Positions 9,932 through 18,211 of a stretch of 64,000 nucleotides of DNA are shown piece after piece (position 1 is the stretch's first letter; the number at the start of each line of letters is the position of its first letter). Position numbers and translations under genes: made by a program. The stretch covers positions 30,463-94,462 of the forward strand of contig JAFKGI010000033.1 in NCBI GenBank assembly GCA_017307785.1, read 5' to 3'. This DNA is from Vulcanimicrobiota bacterium. GTDB lineage: Bacteria > Vulcanimicrobiota > Xenobia > Xenobiales > JADMJV01. The notes under the pieces were generated by a model. The model had not been told where the DNA came from and made no database searches. It saw only the letters and a program-made list of their open reading frames with translations.

Positions 9932-11026
9932 TTAGCCCCAAGGCCCTTTATCGATAAGCTCAACGATTTGCTCAAGCGCCTGGGGACGACCGCCGGCCAA
10001 ACTGGCCTCAGCCATTTTTCCTAAACGCTGGGAGTCCTCCATGAGGCTCGCCACCGTGTCCGCCAGCAACTCGACCACAGCCGAGTCGTCCAATTTTAGC
10101 GCCGCGCCGCGATTCACCAGTGCATCCGCATTGTAGTCCTGATGCTTTTCGGCCGCAAAAGGATAGGGCACCAGAATGGACGGCAGACCCACAGCGTTGA
10201 ATTCCGCCAGGGTGCTGGCACCTGCTCGCGCTACCGCCAGGTCGGCGGCAGCCAGTGCCAGATGCATTTCCCCCATGTATCCAATCGCGCGATAATCTAA
10301 CATCGAGCCGGCAACCAGGGAACGAGACTTTTCTTCTACTTCGGCCAGGTGCTTCGGGCCGGTCAGATGCATGATCGTCCAGCCCTTGTCTTTCCAAAGG
10401 GGAAGTGCTCGAAGCACCGCCTCATTCAGACTGGCGGCTCCCTGACTGGCTCCGGTCACCAGCAGCACCGGTCGGTCCTCGGGGATCCCGAAATGCTTGC
10501 GGCCTTCGGAGCGAGTGGCCTGGAGAATCTCCTGACGCACCGGATTGCCCGTGGTTACGCAACGATCCGCGGGGAAAAACTTCTTGGATTCATCAAAGCT
10601 CAGACAGATTCGGCGGGCCAGTCGGGCCAGCTTGCGGTTCACTTTGCCGGGCAACGCGTTCTGCTCCAGCATCAAAACGGGCAGTCCCCGCAAGCGGGCC
10701 GCCATGAGCACCGGAGCGCAAACATAACCACCGGTGGAAATCAGCAGCTGAGGGCGCTGACGCGAGATAATCCCGAGGCAGTCGAGAACTCCCCAGGCCG
10801 TCTGGAGCACGGCCCACAATTTGTGCCAGGGCTTACCCGCCAGTCCGCGGGCGTGAATCAAATGGAGAGGATAGCCACGTTGTGGGACCACCCGAGCTTC
10901 GATGCCGCGGCTGGTGCCGACGAAGCGGCAGTCGACGCCCTGTTCCCGCAATCGGTCGGCAACCGCCAGACCGGGGTACAGGTGCCCTCCGGTTCCTCCT
11001 CCAGCTAATAGAACGCGGGACAACAA
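9932..11026 (-). CDS. murG: UDP-GlcNAc:undecaprenyl-PP-MurNAc-pentapeptide GlcNAc transferase MurG
   Basis: About 364 residues from a TTG at 11026. An in-frame GTG at 11095 would add 23 residues, but the usual MurG length and the N-terminal motif favour the later start. SRVLLAGGGTGGHLYPG is the family G-loop 1, MLEQNALPGKVNRKLARLA and VTGASQGAASLNEAV follow, and AGASTLAEFNAVGLPSILVPYPFA is the UDP-GlcNAc-binding signature. It converts lipid I to lipid II at the inner membrane face. The stop lies 15 bp before murC. Confidence 0.93.
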   Translation of the reverse strand: MLSRVLLAGGGTGGHLYPGLAVADRLREQGVDCRFVGTSRGIEARVVPQRGYPLHLIHARGLAGKPWHKLWAVLQTAWGVLDCLGIISRQRPQLLISTGGYVCAPVLMAARLRGLPVLMLEQNALPGKVNRKLARLARRICLSFDESKKFFPADRCVTTGNPVRQEILQATRSEGRKHFGIPEDRPVLLVTGASQGAASLNEAVLRALPLWKDKGWTIMHLTGPKHLAEVEEKSRSLVAGSMLDYRAIGYMGEMHLALAAADLAVARAGASTLAEFNAVGLPSILVPYPFAAEKHQDYNADALVNRGAALKLDDSAVVELLADTVASLMEDSQRLGKMAEASLAGGRPQALEQIVELIDKGPWG

Positions 11027-11201
11027 CGCCGAGGCACTCTCCTGACAGTGAATTATTTTCAAGGAAATTAGGTGAGGGGGCAGTTCTCCCTTCACCTCTG
11101 TTACAATTTTGTGTGCGCGGACACAGAGATGGCTGGGCTTGGTTTACCAGGTGACTGTGTCATTTTGGTGTCACCTTGCGGAAATTGGGTAACCGTGGGG
11201 A

Positions 11202-12218
11202 GTGAGCCATCCTCTAGACTTGAACCGGCGTATTTGCATCGCTCCCATGATGGGCTGGACCAATCGTCACGCCCGCTACTTTCATCGTCAACTGACCCGA
11301 AACGCCATGACTTACTCGGAGATGCTGGCTCCGGAAGCCATCGTCCGCGGCAACAAAAAGCGCTGGCTGCGCTTCTCGCCGGAGGAGCATCCAGTCGCCT
11401 TCCAGCTGGGTGGCAACGACCCTAAGATGCTGGCAGCGGCGGCTAAAGAGCTGGAGCAGGTCGGCTTCGACGAGATCAACTTCAACGTCGGCTGCCCCAG
11501 CAAAAAAGGCAAAGGCAACCCTTTCGGCGCCCACCTGATCCGCCATCCGCAGGTGGTCAAGGCGTGCATGCAAGAGATGATCGAGGCCGTGAACATTCCG
11601 GTGACTCTCAAAACCAGACTGGGCGTCGATGAGCAAGAAAGCTACGACCATCTGGCCGAATTTGTCGGCTTGACCAAAGAAAGCGGCTGCCGCGTTTTTA
11701 TCGTGCACGCACGCAAAGCCTGGCTTGACGGCCTGTCGACCAGGCAAAATCGCGAAATTCCTCCGCTGCGGTATGACTACGTTTATCGACTCAAGCGCGA
11801 GTTCCCGGAGCTTTCTATCGTCCTCAACGGAGGGGTTACCGATTGGGACCAGGCCAAACTCCACCTCCAGCATGTCGACGGGGTCATGATGGGACGCACC
11901 GCCTACAAAGAACCCTTCTGCCTGGCGGAAGTAGACCGTCTGTTTTTCGGAGGAAGCGAGCCTGACCCCACTCCGCCGGAAGTTATGCAGCGCTGCCTAC
12001 CCTACGTGGAAGCAGAGCTGGCTCGCGGCACTCCACTTCGAGAGATGGTGCGGCATATGGTGGGGATTTACCGGGCAGCGCCCGCCGCCAGTGTCTTTCG
12101 TCGTCACATCTCGATCGAGGGCCATCGTCCCGGAGCCGGGCGGAGCGTTTACCTGGAAGCGATTCACATCGCCGAACGCCTTTCGCGTCCCGGCCGTGCC
12201 GAAATAGATCAGCCCTGA
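11202..12218 (+). CDS. dusA: tRNA-dihydrouridine synthase, DusA type
   Basis: 338 residues, GTG start. ICIAPMMGWTNRHARYFHR is the DusA N-terminal FMN-binding block, FQLGGNDPKML and FDEINFNVGCPSKK follow, with the catalytic Cys at residue 98. FIVHARKAWLDGLS and SIVLNGGVTDWDQA complete the TIM barrel, and a C-terminal helical tRNA-binding domain is present. DusA reduces uridines 20/20a in tRNA using FMN and NADPH. The gene is divergent from murG and ends one base before the convergent GT2 gene. Confidence 0.9.
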   Translation: MSHPLDLNRRICIAPMMGWTNRHARYFHRQLTRNAMTYSEMLAPEAIVRGNKKRWLRFSPEEHPVAFQLGGNDPKMLAAAAKELEQVGFDEINFNVGCPSKKGKGNPFGAHLIRHPQVVKACMQEMIEAVNIPVTLKTRLGVDEQESYDHLAEFVGLTKESGCRVFIVHARKAWLDGLSTRQNREIPPLRYDYVYRLKREFPELSIVLNGGVTDWDQAKLHLQHVDGVMMGRTAYKEPFCLAEVDRLFFGGSEPDPTPPEVMQRCLPYVEAELARGTPLREMVRHMVGIYRAAPAASVFRRHISIEGHRPGAGRSVYLEAIHIAERLSRPGRAEIDQP

Positions 12219-12219
12219 G

Positions 12220-12990
12220 TCAATCCCACTGCCCGAGACGCCGACGCGCCACCAGGCTCAGAGTCTGACGAATGGTGGGACCGACGCGTAGCTTGCTGGC
12301 GCCTTTCTTCCAGTCATAACGCAGCAAAATGGGAATCTCGACAAAAGCGAGATGGGGGTCGTGGCGATAGATTTTCAGCAGAATGTCGAGCATCACCGAG
12401 AAACCACTCTCGGAAACGAAGGTCGGATTTTCACGCACGACGCGCTTCAGAGCCGAGGCACGATAAGCGCGAAAGCCGCAGGTGTAGTCGCGAATACCCG
12501 GGATCGGCATCAACGCGCGCAAAAGAATGGACGCCCCCAGACTGAGGACCTGACGGAAGAGAGTCAAGCCGAGAATGCGGCTACCGTCGCGATAGCGCGA
12601 GGCCACCGCCACGTCGTAGCCTTCAAAAATCTTACGAGTCAGGTGCACCAGCAAGCCCGGAGTATGACTGTTGTCGCAGTCCATGGTGGTGATAATGTCG
12701 CGGTCTTCGGCAATGTCACAGGCATAAAAAAGGCCGGTCTTGATAGCCTCGGCCAGACCGCGGTTTTTTTCGTGGCGCAAAAGCACCACTCGAAACAGGG
12801 GGTGTCTGGCTTCGAGACGCACGCGAGTTTGCTCAGCAACTTCGAAGGTGGCATCGGCCGAGCCATCGTCTACCAGTGCGACCGTGACCGGCGAATTCGG
12901 CATAAGCTGGGTCAAACCATCCGCCAGATCCTCGAGCAAGCGGCCGACATTGGCCTCTTCATTGTAAGCGGGCACGACGGTGATAATCAC
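12220..12990 (-). CDS. Family 2 glycosyltransferase (polyprenyl-phosphate mannosyl/glucosyltransferase-like)
   Basis: 256 residues, GTG start. GT-A fold: TVVPAYNEEANVGRLL at the N-terminus, LVDDGSADAT, and TMDCDNSHTPG as the DxD-like site; GIRDYTCGFRAYRASAL is typical of DPM1/DPG-type polyprenyl-phosphate sugar synthases. No C-terminal membrane segments are seen. It probably makes a polyprenyl-phosphate-linked sugar donor for GT-C transferases; two GT-C-like genes lie immediately next to it on the other strand. The sugar is unknown. Confidence 0.85.
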   Translation of the reverse strand: MIITVVPAYNEEANVGRLLEDLADGLTQLMPNSPVTVALVDDGSADATFEVAEQTRVRLEARHPLFRVVLLRHEKNRGLAEAIKTGLFYACDIAEDRDIITTMDCDNSHTPGLLVHLTRKIFEGYDVAVASRYRDGSRILGLTLFRQVLSLGASILLRALMPIPGIRDYTCGFRAYRASALKRVVRENPTFVSESGFSVMLDILLKIYRHDPHLAFVEIPILLRYDWKKGASKLRVGPTIRQTLSLVARRRLGQWD

Positions 12991-13063
12991 GGAGACGTCC
13001 TTTGCCTCGCCTCCGGCACATTCCTGGGCAGGAATCGGTCCAGACCAACAGTAACCGTCGATT

Positions 13064-14590
13064 GTGGCTGTGAAAAGCGCATTCCTCCGTGGTCTGGCAG
13101 TCTTCAGCTTCGCCTTCCTGCTAAGCCTGGAATACTGGAGTCTTTACACGGCTGCCAACGACGAAGCCGTAGTGGTGGTGGGGAGCCAGCGCATCCTCGC
13201 CGGGGAGGGTATCTACCGGGATTGGGACACCCATCTGAGCCCGGGTTCTTTTCTGCTGGGGGCCCTGTGGTTTGGAATGATGGGATTTCAGGCTCCCAGC
13301 ACTCGCCTGGCTTTTGCCTGCATCTTTGGATTCACCGCCGTGTTGGTCGACTTGATCGCCCAACGGTGCTTGAGCGGTCGCTGGCAGTGGTTGCCGACTC
13401 TGCTCTGGGGCACCTGCGGCATCGCCGAATTTCCCGTGCTCAGCTACCACTGGTTGGCCAGCGGTATGGCGGCGGCCAGTCTCTGGCGAGGGCTTATCTG
13501 GGTAGATCAGCCTTCTCGCAAGAATGCGCTGCTGCTGGGAGCGGCCGTGGCGGGAGCCGGCTGGTTCCTCCAGTCTGAGGGACTGGTAGGGGTGCTGATG
13601 GTGATCCTCTGGACTCTCCGATTCCGCCTGCGCAGCGTGGTTTGGGTTGTACTGGGGTGCTTTCTGACCTCGGTTGTGCTCTGGTTGCCGGTCTGTGGAG
13701 AGTGGGGAACCGTCCTACAGCAGAACGCGGCCCTGGGCAAACACCTGCGTTTCAACCACAAGCCCTATTCACTGGCCAACCTGACCTTTTTCTTGAGCCA
13801 CTACGAGGGTTTGTCGCCATCCCAAGGATGGGTCGCATTTGTCGCCGGCGCCAGCCATATTTTTATCAACGTGCTGCGCTATCTGGGATTTCCGGTGCTG
13901 CTGCTGTGGACGTGCTGGACCAGTGAACGCGCCCACAATCGCACCGAAATCGCCCTGGTCTATGGAATGATCGGCTGGGCCCTGGGCACGGCCAACCGTC
14001 AGACTCTGCTCTACGTGTCCTTCCTCGATCCCGGCTGGGTAGTTCTGATCAGCCTGGGATTGCGTCGGTTACCGGGCGCGCGCTGGTGGGCCGGGGCTCT
14101 TGCCGCTCTGGAGATCTTTGGCTGGTCGGCCCGATTTATGCTGAAACAACAAATCTACGCCTATCCCTTGAGCACCCGGACCGGTGTCTACTACCTGGCC
14201 GACCCGCAGCTGTCTCAGGCGCTGAACATCATCTATTCCTGGCTAGGAGACCTGCCACCACAAACCCCGGTGCTCGCTTTCCCATACGCCGTCAGCATTT
14301 ACTCCTTGGAAAACTTCAAGAACCCCATCCGCCGCCAAACCCTGATCCCTTTCCTCGACCCTCCCGCAGCTTTCGAGGCGGCCCGAATGGAGGTGGAGTC
14401 CAAAAAAGTCCCCTGGCTCCTCTACCTGGCTCCGGATACCGCCGAGATCGAAGGGGAAACCGGAATTCCGGCCGACCTGCTCAAGCAAAGTTGGGAAGAA
14501 GCGCGCCAGCAGCTGACCCGAGGCTACGAAGTGCGACGCAGCATCGGCGGAGCGGCCCTTTACCAAAGAAAGCGAGAAGAAACTCGATGA
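13064..14590 (+). CDS. Multi-pass membrane glycosyltransferase-like protein (GT-C type), copy 1
   Basis: 508 residues, GTG start (a second GTG lies two codons on), about ten membrane segments. The first periplasmic loop has AANDEAVVVVGSQRI followed by GIYRDWDTHLSPGSF, reminiscent of the acidic catalytic loop of GT39/ArnT-like lipid-linked sugar transferases. It is clearly paralogous to the next gene, which has the equivalent MDDEAAVAALGAIRM and YRDWMTRHTPGTY blocks. The stop overlaps the next start as ATGA, implying translational coupling. Likely a transferase of sugars from polyprenyl-phosphate donors to an envelope acceptor; GT-C membership is inferred from architecture. Confidence 0.65.
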   Translation: MAVKSAFLRGLAVFSFAFLLSLEYWSLYTAANDEAVVVVGSQRILAGEGIYRDWDTHLSPGSFLLGALWFGMMGFQAPSTRLAFACIFGFTAVLVDLIAQRCLSGRWQWLPTLLWGTCGIAEFPVLSYHWLASGMAAASLWRGLIWVDQPSRKNALLLGAAVAGAGWFLQSEGLVGVLMVILWTLRFRLRSVVWVVLGCFLTSVVLWLPVCGEWGTVLQQNAALGKHLRFNHKPYSLANLTFFLSHYEGLSPSQGWVAFVAGASHIFINVLRYLGFPVLLLWTCWTSERAHNRTEIALVYGMIGWALGTANRQTLLYVSFLDPGWVVLISLGLRRLPGARWWAGALAALEIFGWSARFMLKQQIYAYPLSTRTGVYYLADPQLSQALNIIYSWLGDLPPQTPVLAFPYAVSIYSLENFKNPIRRQTLIPFLDPPAAFEAARMEVESKKVPWLLYLAPDTAEIEGETGIPADLLKQSWEEARQQLTRGYEVRRSIGGAALYQRKREETR

Positions 14591-16101
14591 AGCGGTTGCT
14601 GACCCGGGAGAACCTGCTACTTTTCGTGCTGGGCGTGCTGGCCACCGTGCCCTACTGGTCTCTCTACCAGGACATGGACGACGAAGCTGCGGTGGCTGCG
14701 CTCGGCGCCATCCGCATGCTCAAAGGAGAGCTCCCCTACCGGGACTGGATGACTCGTCACACCCCCGGGACTTATTTCCTGACCGCCGCCTATTATCTCG
14801 TGTTTGGCAGCGGACAACTTGGAACCCGCTCTCTGATGGGGGTGGTCAGCTCGATTTCCGGCCTCTTCATTCTAAGCTGCAGCCGCCAAATCACACAGAG
14901 CCGGCTCCGCTACTTGCCCTGGTTTCTGTGGACTTGCGGCAGCGTGGCCGAAAAACCGGAGCTCAATCACCACTGGTTCGGAGCTTGCAGCACACTCTTC
15001 ACCTTCTATTGGGTCTTGCGCTGGGCACTTCAGCCCGGCGCGCGAACTCCGCTCTGGGTAGGCTTCAGCGCGGCTCTCTCGAGCTGGTTCCTCCAGTCCA
15101 ACGGTCTATCATCCCTGCTGATGGTGGTCCTCATCTGGCTTCGTTTCCGACCCACCGGTCTGCTCCGAGTCATCGGGGCCTATATCGCGACCGACCTGGT
15201 GCTGTGGCTTCCCTGGGTGGGCTACAGCCAGGAAGTGTGGCTCAATCACTTCCAAATCCTGGCACGCCATCTGGCTTTCAATCGCCAGGCCTACACCTGG
15301 CAGCGCCTGGGCGAGCTCTACGGCTTCTACCGTCCCCTCGAATTCCAATCCCAGACCATTCATTTCCTGGCTGCCTGGAGCCAATTTTTTCGGGTTTGTC
15401 TCCAATATGGGGCCTACTATATCCTGATTGCGCTGGCCTGGCTGGTGGCCGAAAAGCGCCGCGACCGCCACCAGATTGCCCTGGTCTATGGTTGTCTGGC
15501 CTGGGCTCTGACCACCGGTTATTGCCAGACCATCGACTATCTGAGCTACGCGGCGCCCGCCTTTCAGCTCGCGATGCTGTGTCTGCTGGCCGGCAAAGAG
15601 AGATGGGCGGCGGCCTGGAGCGCCCTGGAGACCGCGGGCTGGCTGTTCCGAGCCTGCTCCTTGAGCCTGGCCTTCTGTTACCCGATCGCCACCAGGTCCG
15701 GCACCTACTACGCAGCAGACCCCCAAGAAGCCAACTCGCTGAACCAGTTGCACGCTTTCGTCGAAACACACTGTCCGGAAAACAGCAAGGTGCTGGCCTA
15801 CCCCTACTTCTCTCGAGAATATTCCCTGGAGAAACTGAGCAATCCAATCCAGCAGGCGATCCTGCTCCCCTGGGTGTTTAGCGACCAGGAATTCATCGAT
15901 TGCGCGGCCGTCTTGAAACGGGACCGGGTCCCCTACATCCTGCATCGACTTCTGAGTGAAGAGGCGGTCCTGGCGGAATACTCCAACACCCCGGCGGCCG
16001 AGTTCCACGAAGAATACGCCCGCCAGGCGGAGAGAATCTTTGCCGACTACCGAAAGATCTGGGCAGTCCCCGGCTACGAGGTCTGGGCTCTGAAGCCCTG
16101 A
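14587..16101 (+). CDS. Multi-pass membrane glycosyltransferase-like protein (GT-C type), copy 2
   Basis: 504 residues from the ATG at 14587, which overlaps the previous stop (ATGA). The frame is open further upstream but only as an overlap with copy 1. Same layout as copy 1: cytoplasmic start, an acidic first loop with DMDDEAAVAAL, then LPYRDWMTRHTPGTYF, about ten membrane segments and a soluble C-terminal domain. Shared blocks such as TCGSVAEKPELNHHW show a tandem duplication with divergence. It ends by overlapping the convergent methyltransferase gene by 28 bp. Envelope glycosylation is the probable role; acceptor and sugar unknown. Confidence 0.65.
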   Translation: MKRLLTRENLLLFVLGVLATVPYWSLYQDMDDEAAVAALGAIRMLKGELPYRDWMTRHTPGTYFLTAAYYLVFGSGQLGTRSLMGVVSSISGLFILSCSRQITQSRLRYLPWFLWTCGSVAEKPELNHHWFGACSTLFTFYWVLRWALQPGARTPLWVGFSAALSSWFLQSNGLSSLLMVVLIWLRFRPTGLLRVIGAYIATDLVLWLPWVGYSQEVWLNHFQILARHLAFNRQAYTWQRLGELYGFYRPLEFQSQTIHFLAAWSQFFRVCLQYGAYYILIALAWLVAEKRRDRHQIALVYGCLAWALTTGYCQTIDYLSYAAPAFQLAMLCLLAGKERWAAAWSALETAGWLFRACSLSLAFCYPIATRSGTYYAADPQEANSLNQLHAFVETHCPENSKVLAYPYFSREYSLEKLSNPIQQAILLPWVFSDQEFIDCAAVLKRDRVPYILHRLLSEEAVLAEYSNTPAAEFHEEYARQAERIFADYRKIWAVPGYEVWALKP

Positions 16102-16907
16102 CGTTCCAGCACGATGGTCATGAACATTCCCGACCAGGGGCTGAGCGGCTGGAGCAAGGTTTCCAAGCCCAACATCAGACCGTGTGAAGCAGCGGGCAGG
16201 ACACAACGAAACGAGACGCCCCCGCTCAAAAGATAACGCAAGGGCGTGTGATAGAAGAGCGCGACCTGGCGAAGGCCGGGGAATTCGGCCTGAAACAAGT
16301 GCGCGTCACGCACGAACCAGATCCAGGGAAGAGCGGAGTTGCTGTGGGAGAGGGGTCCGTCACTCCGATCCAGCTCTCGCCCGGCCCCCAGGTCGCAAGG
16401 TTCGTGATGGAGCCAACGATAGATGAAACGGCCAAAAAGTGTGGGAGCCGGCTCCAGGCAAACCAATCTCCCCCCCGGCATCAAGCAGCGTTCCGCCTCT
16501 CGAAGCAATTGGGCCGGTTGGGGAACGTGATGGAGCGTATTCACCAGATAGATGGCCGCCAGAGTCCCGTCTTCAAAAGGCAGCTTTTCCCCAGATATCT
16601 GGTGGTCCAGGTGAGGCAGGGCCAGCACGTCGGAGGTCATGGTTCCTGGAATGACTTCCGGTAGAAAACCTCCGCCGGAGCCGATCTCCAGTCGCGGTCC
16701 GCTTAGCCCGCCGTCCCACCGGGCCAACGAGCGATACCAGTCGACGTAGATCGCTTTCAGGAAAGGCTTGGCGCGGATGATGTCACGATGAAGCAGCGTG
16801 GTGGACGGGTCGTCCAGGTCGAGGCCTACCGTCTCCGGAATGCGTAGCGGTTGCAGAAGCGCCCTGAGCCATTTCACAAAAGAAGCGTTCTCGGGCTCCG
16901 CACCCAA
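16074..16907 (-). CDS. Class I SAM-dependent methyltransferase (Methyltransf_11-like)
   Basis: 277 residues, TTG start next to a GAGG ribosome site. GPRLEIGSGGGFLPEV is motif I, SDVLALPHLDHQISGEKLPFEDGTLAAIYLVNTLHHV covers motifs II-III, and LMPGGRLVCLEPAPTLFG is motif IV and beyond. The wording matches methyltransferases seen in polysaccharide/glycolipid loci. It lies between the GT-C pair and the C-methyltransferase gene, so a glycan or polyprenol substrate is plausible but not shown. Confidence 0.75.
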   Translation of the reverse strand: MGAEPENASFVKWLRALLQPLRIPETVGLDLDDPSTTLLHRDIIRAKPFLKAIYVDWYRSLARWDGGLSGPRLEIGSGGGFLPEVIPGTMTSDVLALPHLDHQISGEKLPFEDGTLAAIYLVNTLHHVPQPAQLLREAERCLMPGGRLVCLEPAPTLFGRFIYRWLHHEPCDLGAGRELDRSDGPLSHSNSALPWIWFVRDAHLFQAEFPGLRQVALFYHTPLRYLLSGGVSFRCVLPAASHGLMLGLETLLQPLSPWSGMFMTIVLERQGFRAQTS

Positions 16908-16951
16908 GTCCTCGGAAAGGATCTGGATCCTACCCGACGTAAGGCTTTCCC

Positions 16952-18211
16952 ATGCATCTCCGTCATAGACAAAGCTGCCGAGTCTGCGGCTCGGCCTGCC
17001 TTACCAAAGTAATCGACCTGGGCGATCAGTATCTACAAGGCTCTTTCGTGAAGGCCGACCAGCCCAGCCCTCCCCTCCGGCGTCTGCCCACCTCGCTGGT
17101 TCGCTGCGATCCGATGCGAGACGAAAGCGCATGCGGGCTGCTGCAAATGGAATATACCGTGCCGCCCTCCATTCTCTATTCCAGTTACTGGTATCGCTCC
17201 GGAACCAATCAGACCATGCGAGACCACCTGGGCGGCATCGTCGAGCAGGCCACCGCCATGTCTTCACAACCGACTCGACTGGTTCTGGACATCGGCTGCA
17301 ACGATGGGACTTTGCTCAGCAACTACCCCACGGAAGTGGAGAAAGTCGGCATCGACCCTTCGGTCATCGGCCGCGAAGTCAACCTGCCCAACACCCGGGT
17401 GATCAACGACCTCTTCCCCTGTAAAGAATTGACCAGCGTGTTGGGCGGCCGCCGCTTTGACGTGGTGACCGCTATCGCCATGTTCTATGATCTCGAGGCG
17501 CCCGTGGACTTCGTCCGCAACATCGCCGAGGTGCTTGCTCCCGAAGGATTGTGGGTTTTCGAGATGTCTTACATGCCCACGATGCTCAAAAAGACGTCTT
17601 ACGACACCATCTGCCACGAGCATCTGGAGTATTACAGCCTGGCCGTCATCGAGCGCATCCTCGAGGCCGCCAACATGAAGGTAGTCCGAGCCGAGCTCAA
17701 CGACAGCAACGGCGGAAGCTTGCGCTGCTTTGCCACTCACTCCACCAACTTCAGCTACAAGAACGCGGACTTCCAAACGGCTATCACGCGTCTGCGCGAG
17801 AGCGAATTTGATCTGGCCCTGGACACGGATACTCCCTACCGCCAGTTCCAGGAACGCATCAACGTGCACCGTGAGGAGCTCAGCCAACTACTCTGGGGCC
17901 TCAAACGGGAAGGCAAAAAGATTCACATCTACGGTGCCTCGACCAAGGGCAACACGATCTTGCAATGGTGTGGACTGGACAACCGGGTCATCGACTATGC
18001 GGCCGAGCGCAACCCGGACAAGTTTGGCGCCAAGACGCTGGGGACCGATATCCCTATCATCAGTGAAGCGGACTCGCGAGCCATGAAGCCCGATTTTTAT
18101 CTGGTGCTTCCCTGGCACTTCCGCGAGGAGTTCGTGCAGCGTGAAAAGGACACGGTGGCAGGCGGGACCGGCCTCATCTTCCCACTACCCACCATCGAGA
18201 TCTATCGTTGA
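16952..18211 (+). CDS. Sugar C-methyltransferase (TylC3/NovU family)
   Basis: 419 residues, ATG start. The three-part architecture of nucleotide-sugar C-methyltransferases is present: an N-terminal zinc-binding part with SCRVCGSACL and VIDLGDQYLQGSFV, a central SAM domain with VLDIGCNDGTLLSNYP and FEMSYMPTMLKKTSYDTICHEHLEYYSL (the HEH region is a family hallmark), and a C-terminal Rossmann-like part with HIYGASTKGNTILQW. Such enzymes methylate C-3 or C-5 of dTDP- or GDP-keto-sugars to make branched deoxysugars. It is coupled to the next gene through a TTGA overlap. A methyl-branched sugar in a surface glycan is a reasonable inference. Confidence 0.88.
   Translation: MHLRHRQSCRVCGSACLTKVIDLGDQYLQGSFVKADQPSPPLRRLPTSLVRCDPMRDESACGLLQMEYTVPPSILYSSYWYRSGTNQTMRDHLGGIVEQATAMSSQPTRLVLDIGCNDGTLLSNYPTEVEKVGIDPSVIGREVNLPNTRVINDLFPCKELTSVLGGRRFDVVTAIAMFYDLEAPVDFVRNIAEVLAPEGLWVFEMSYMPTMLKKTSYDTICHEHLEYYSLAVIERILEAANMKVVRAELNDSNGGSLRCFATHSTNFSYKNADFQTAITRLRESEFDLALDTDTPYRQFQERINVHREELSQLLWGLKREGKKIHIYGASTKGNTILQWCGLDNRVIDYAAERNPDKFGAKTLGTDIPIISEADSRAMKPDFYLVLPWHFREEFVQREKDTVAGGTGLIFPLPTIEIYR

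Noticed and set aside
11494..11550. Apparent loss of the catalytic Cys in the dihydrouridine synthase, because the GACL-like block reads GAHL.
   Set aside because: The catalytic Cys of this family is in the GCP motif, and that Cys (residue 98) is present.
14086..14586. Upstream open frame in front of the second GT-C-like gene.
   Set aside because: It overlaps copy 1 in another frame; the ATG at 14587 overlapping the previous stop gives a full-length paralogue.
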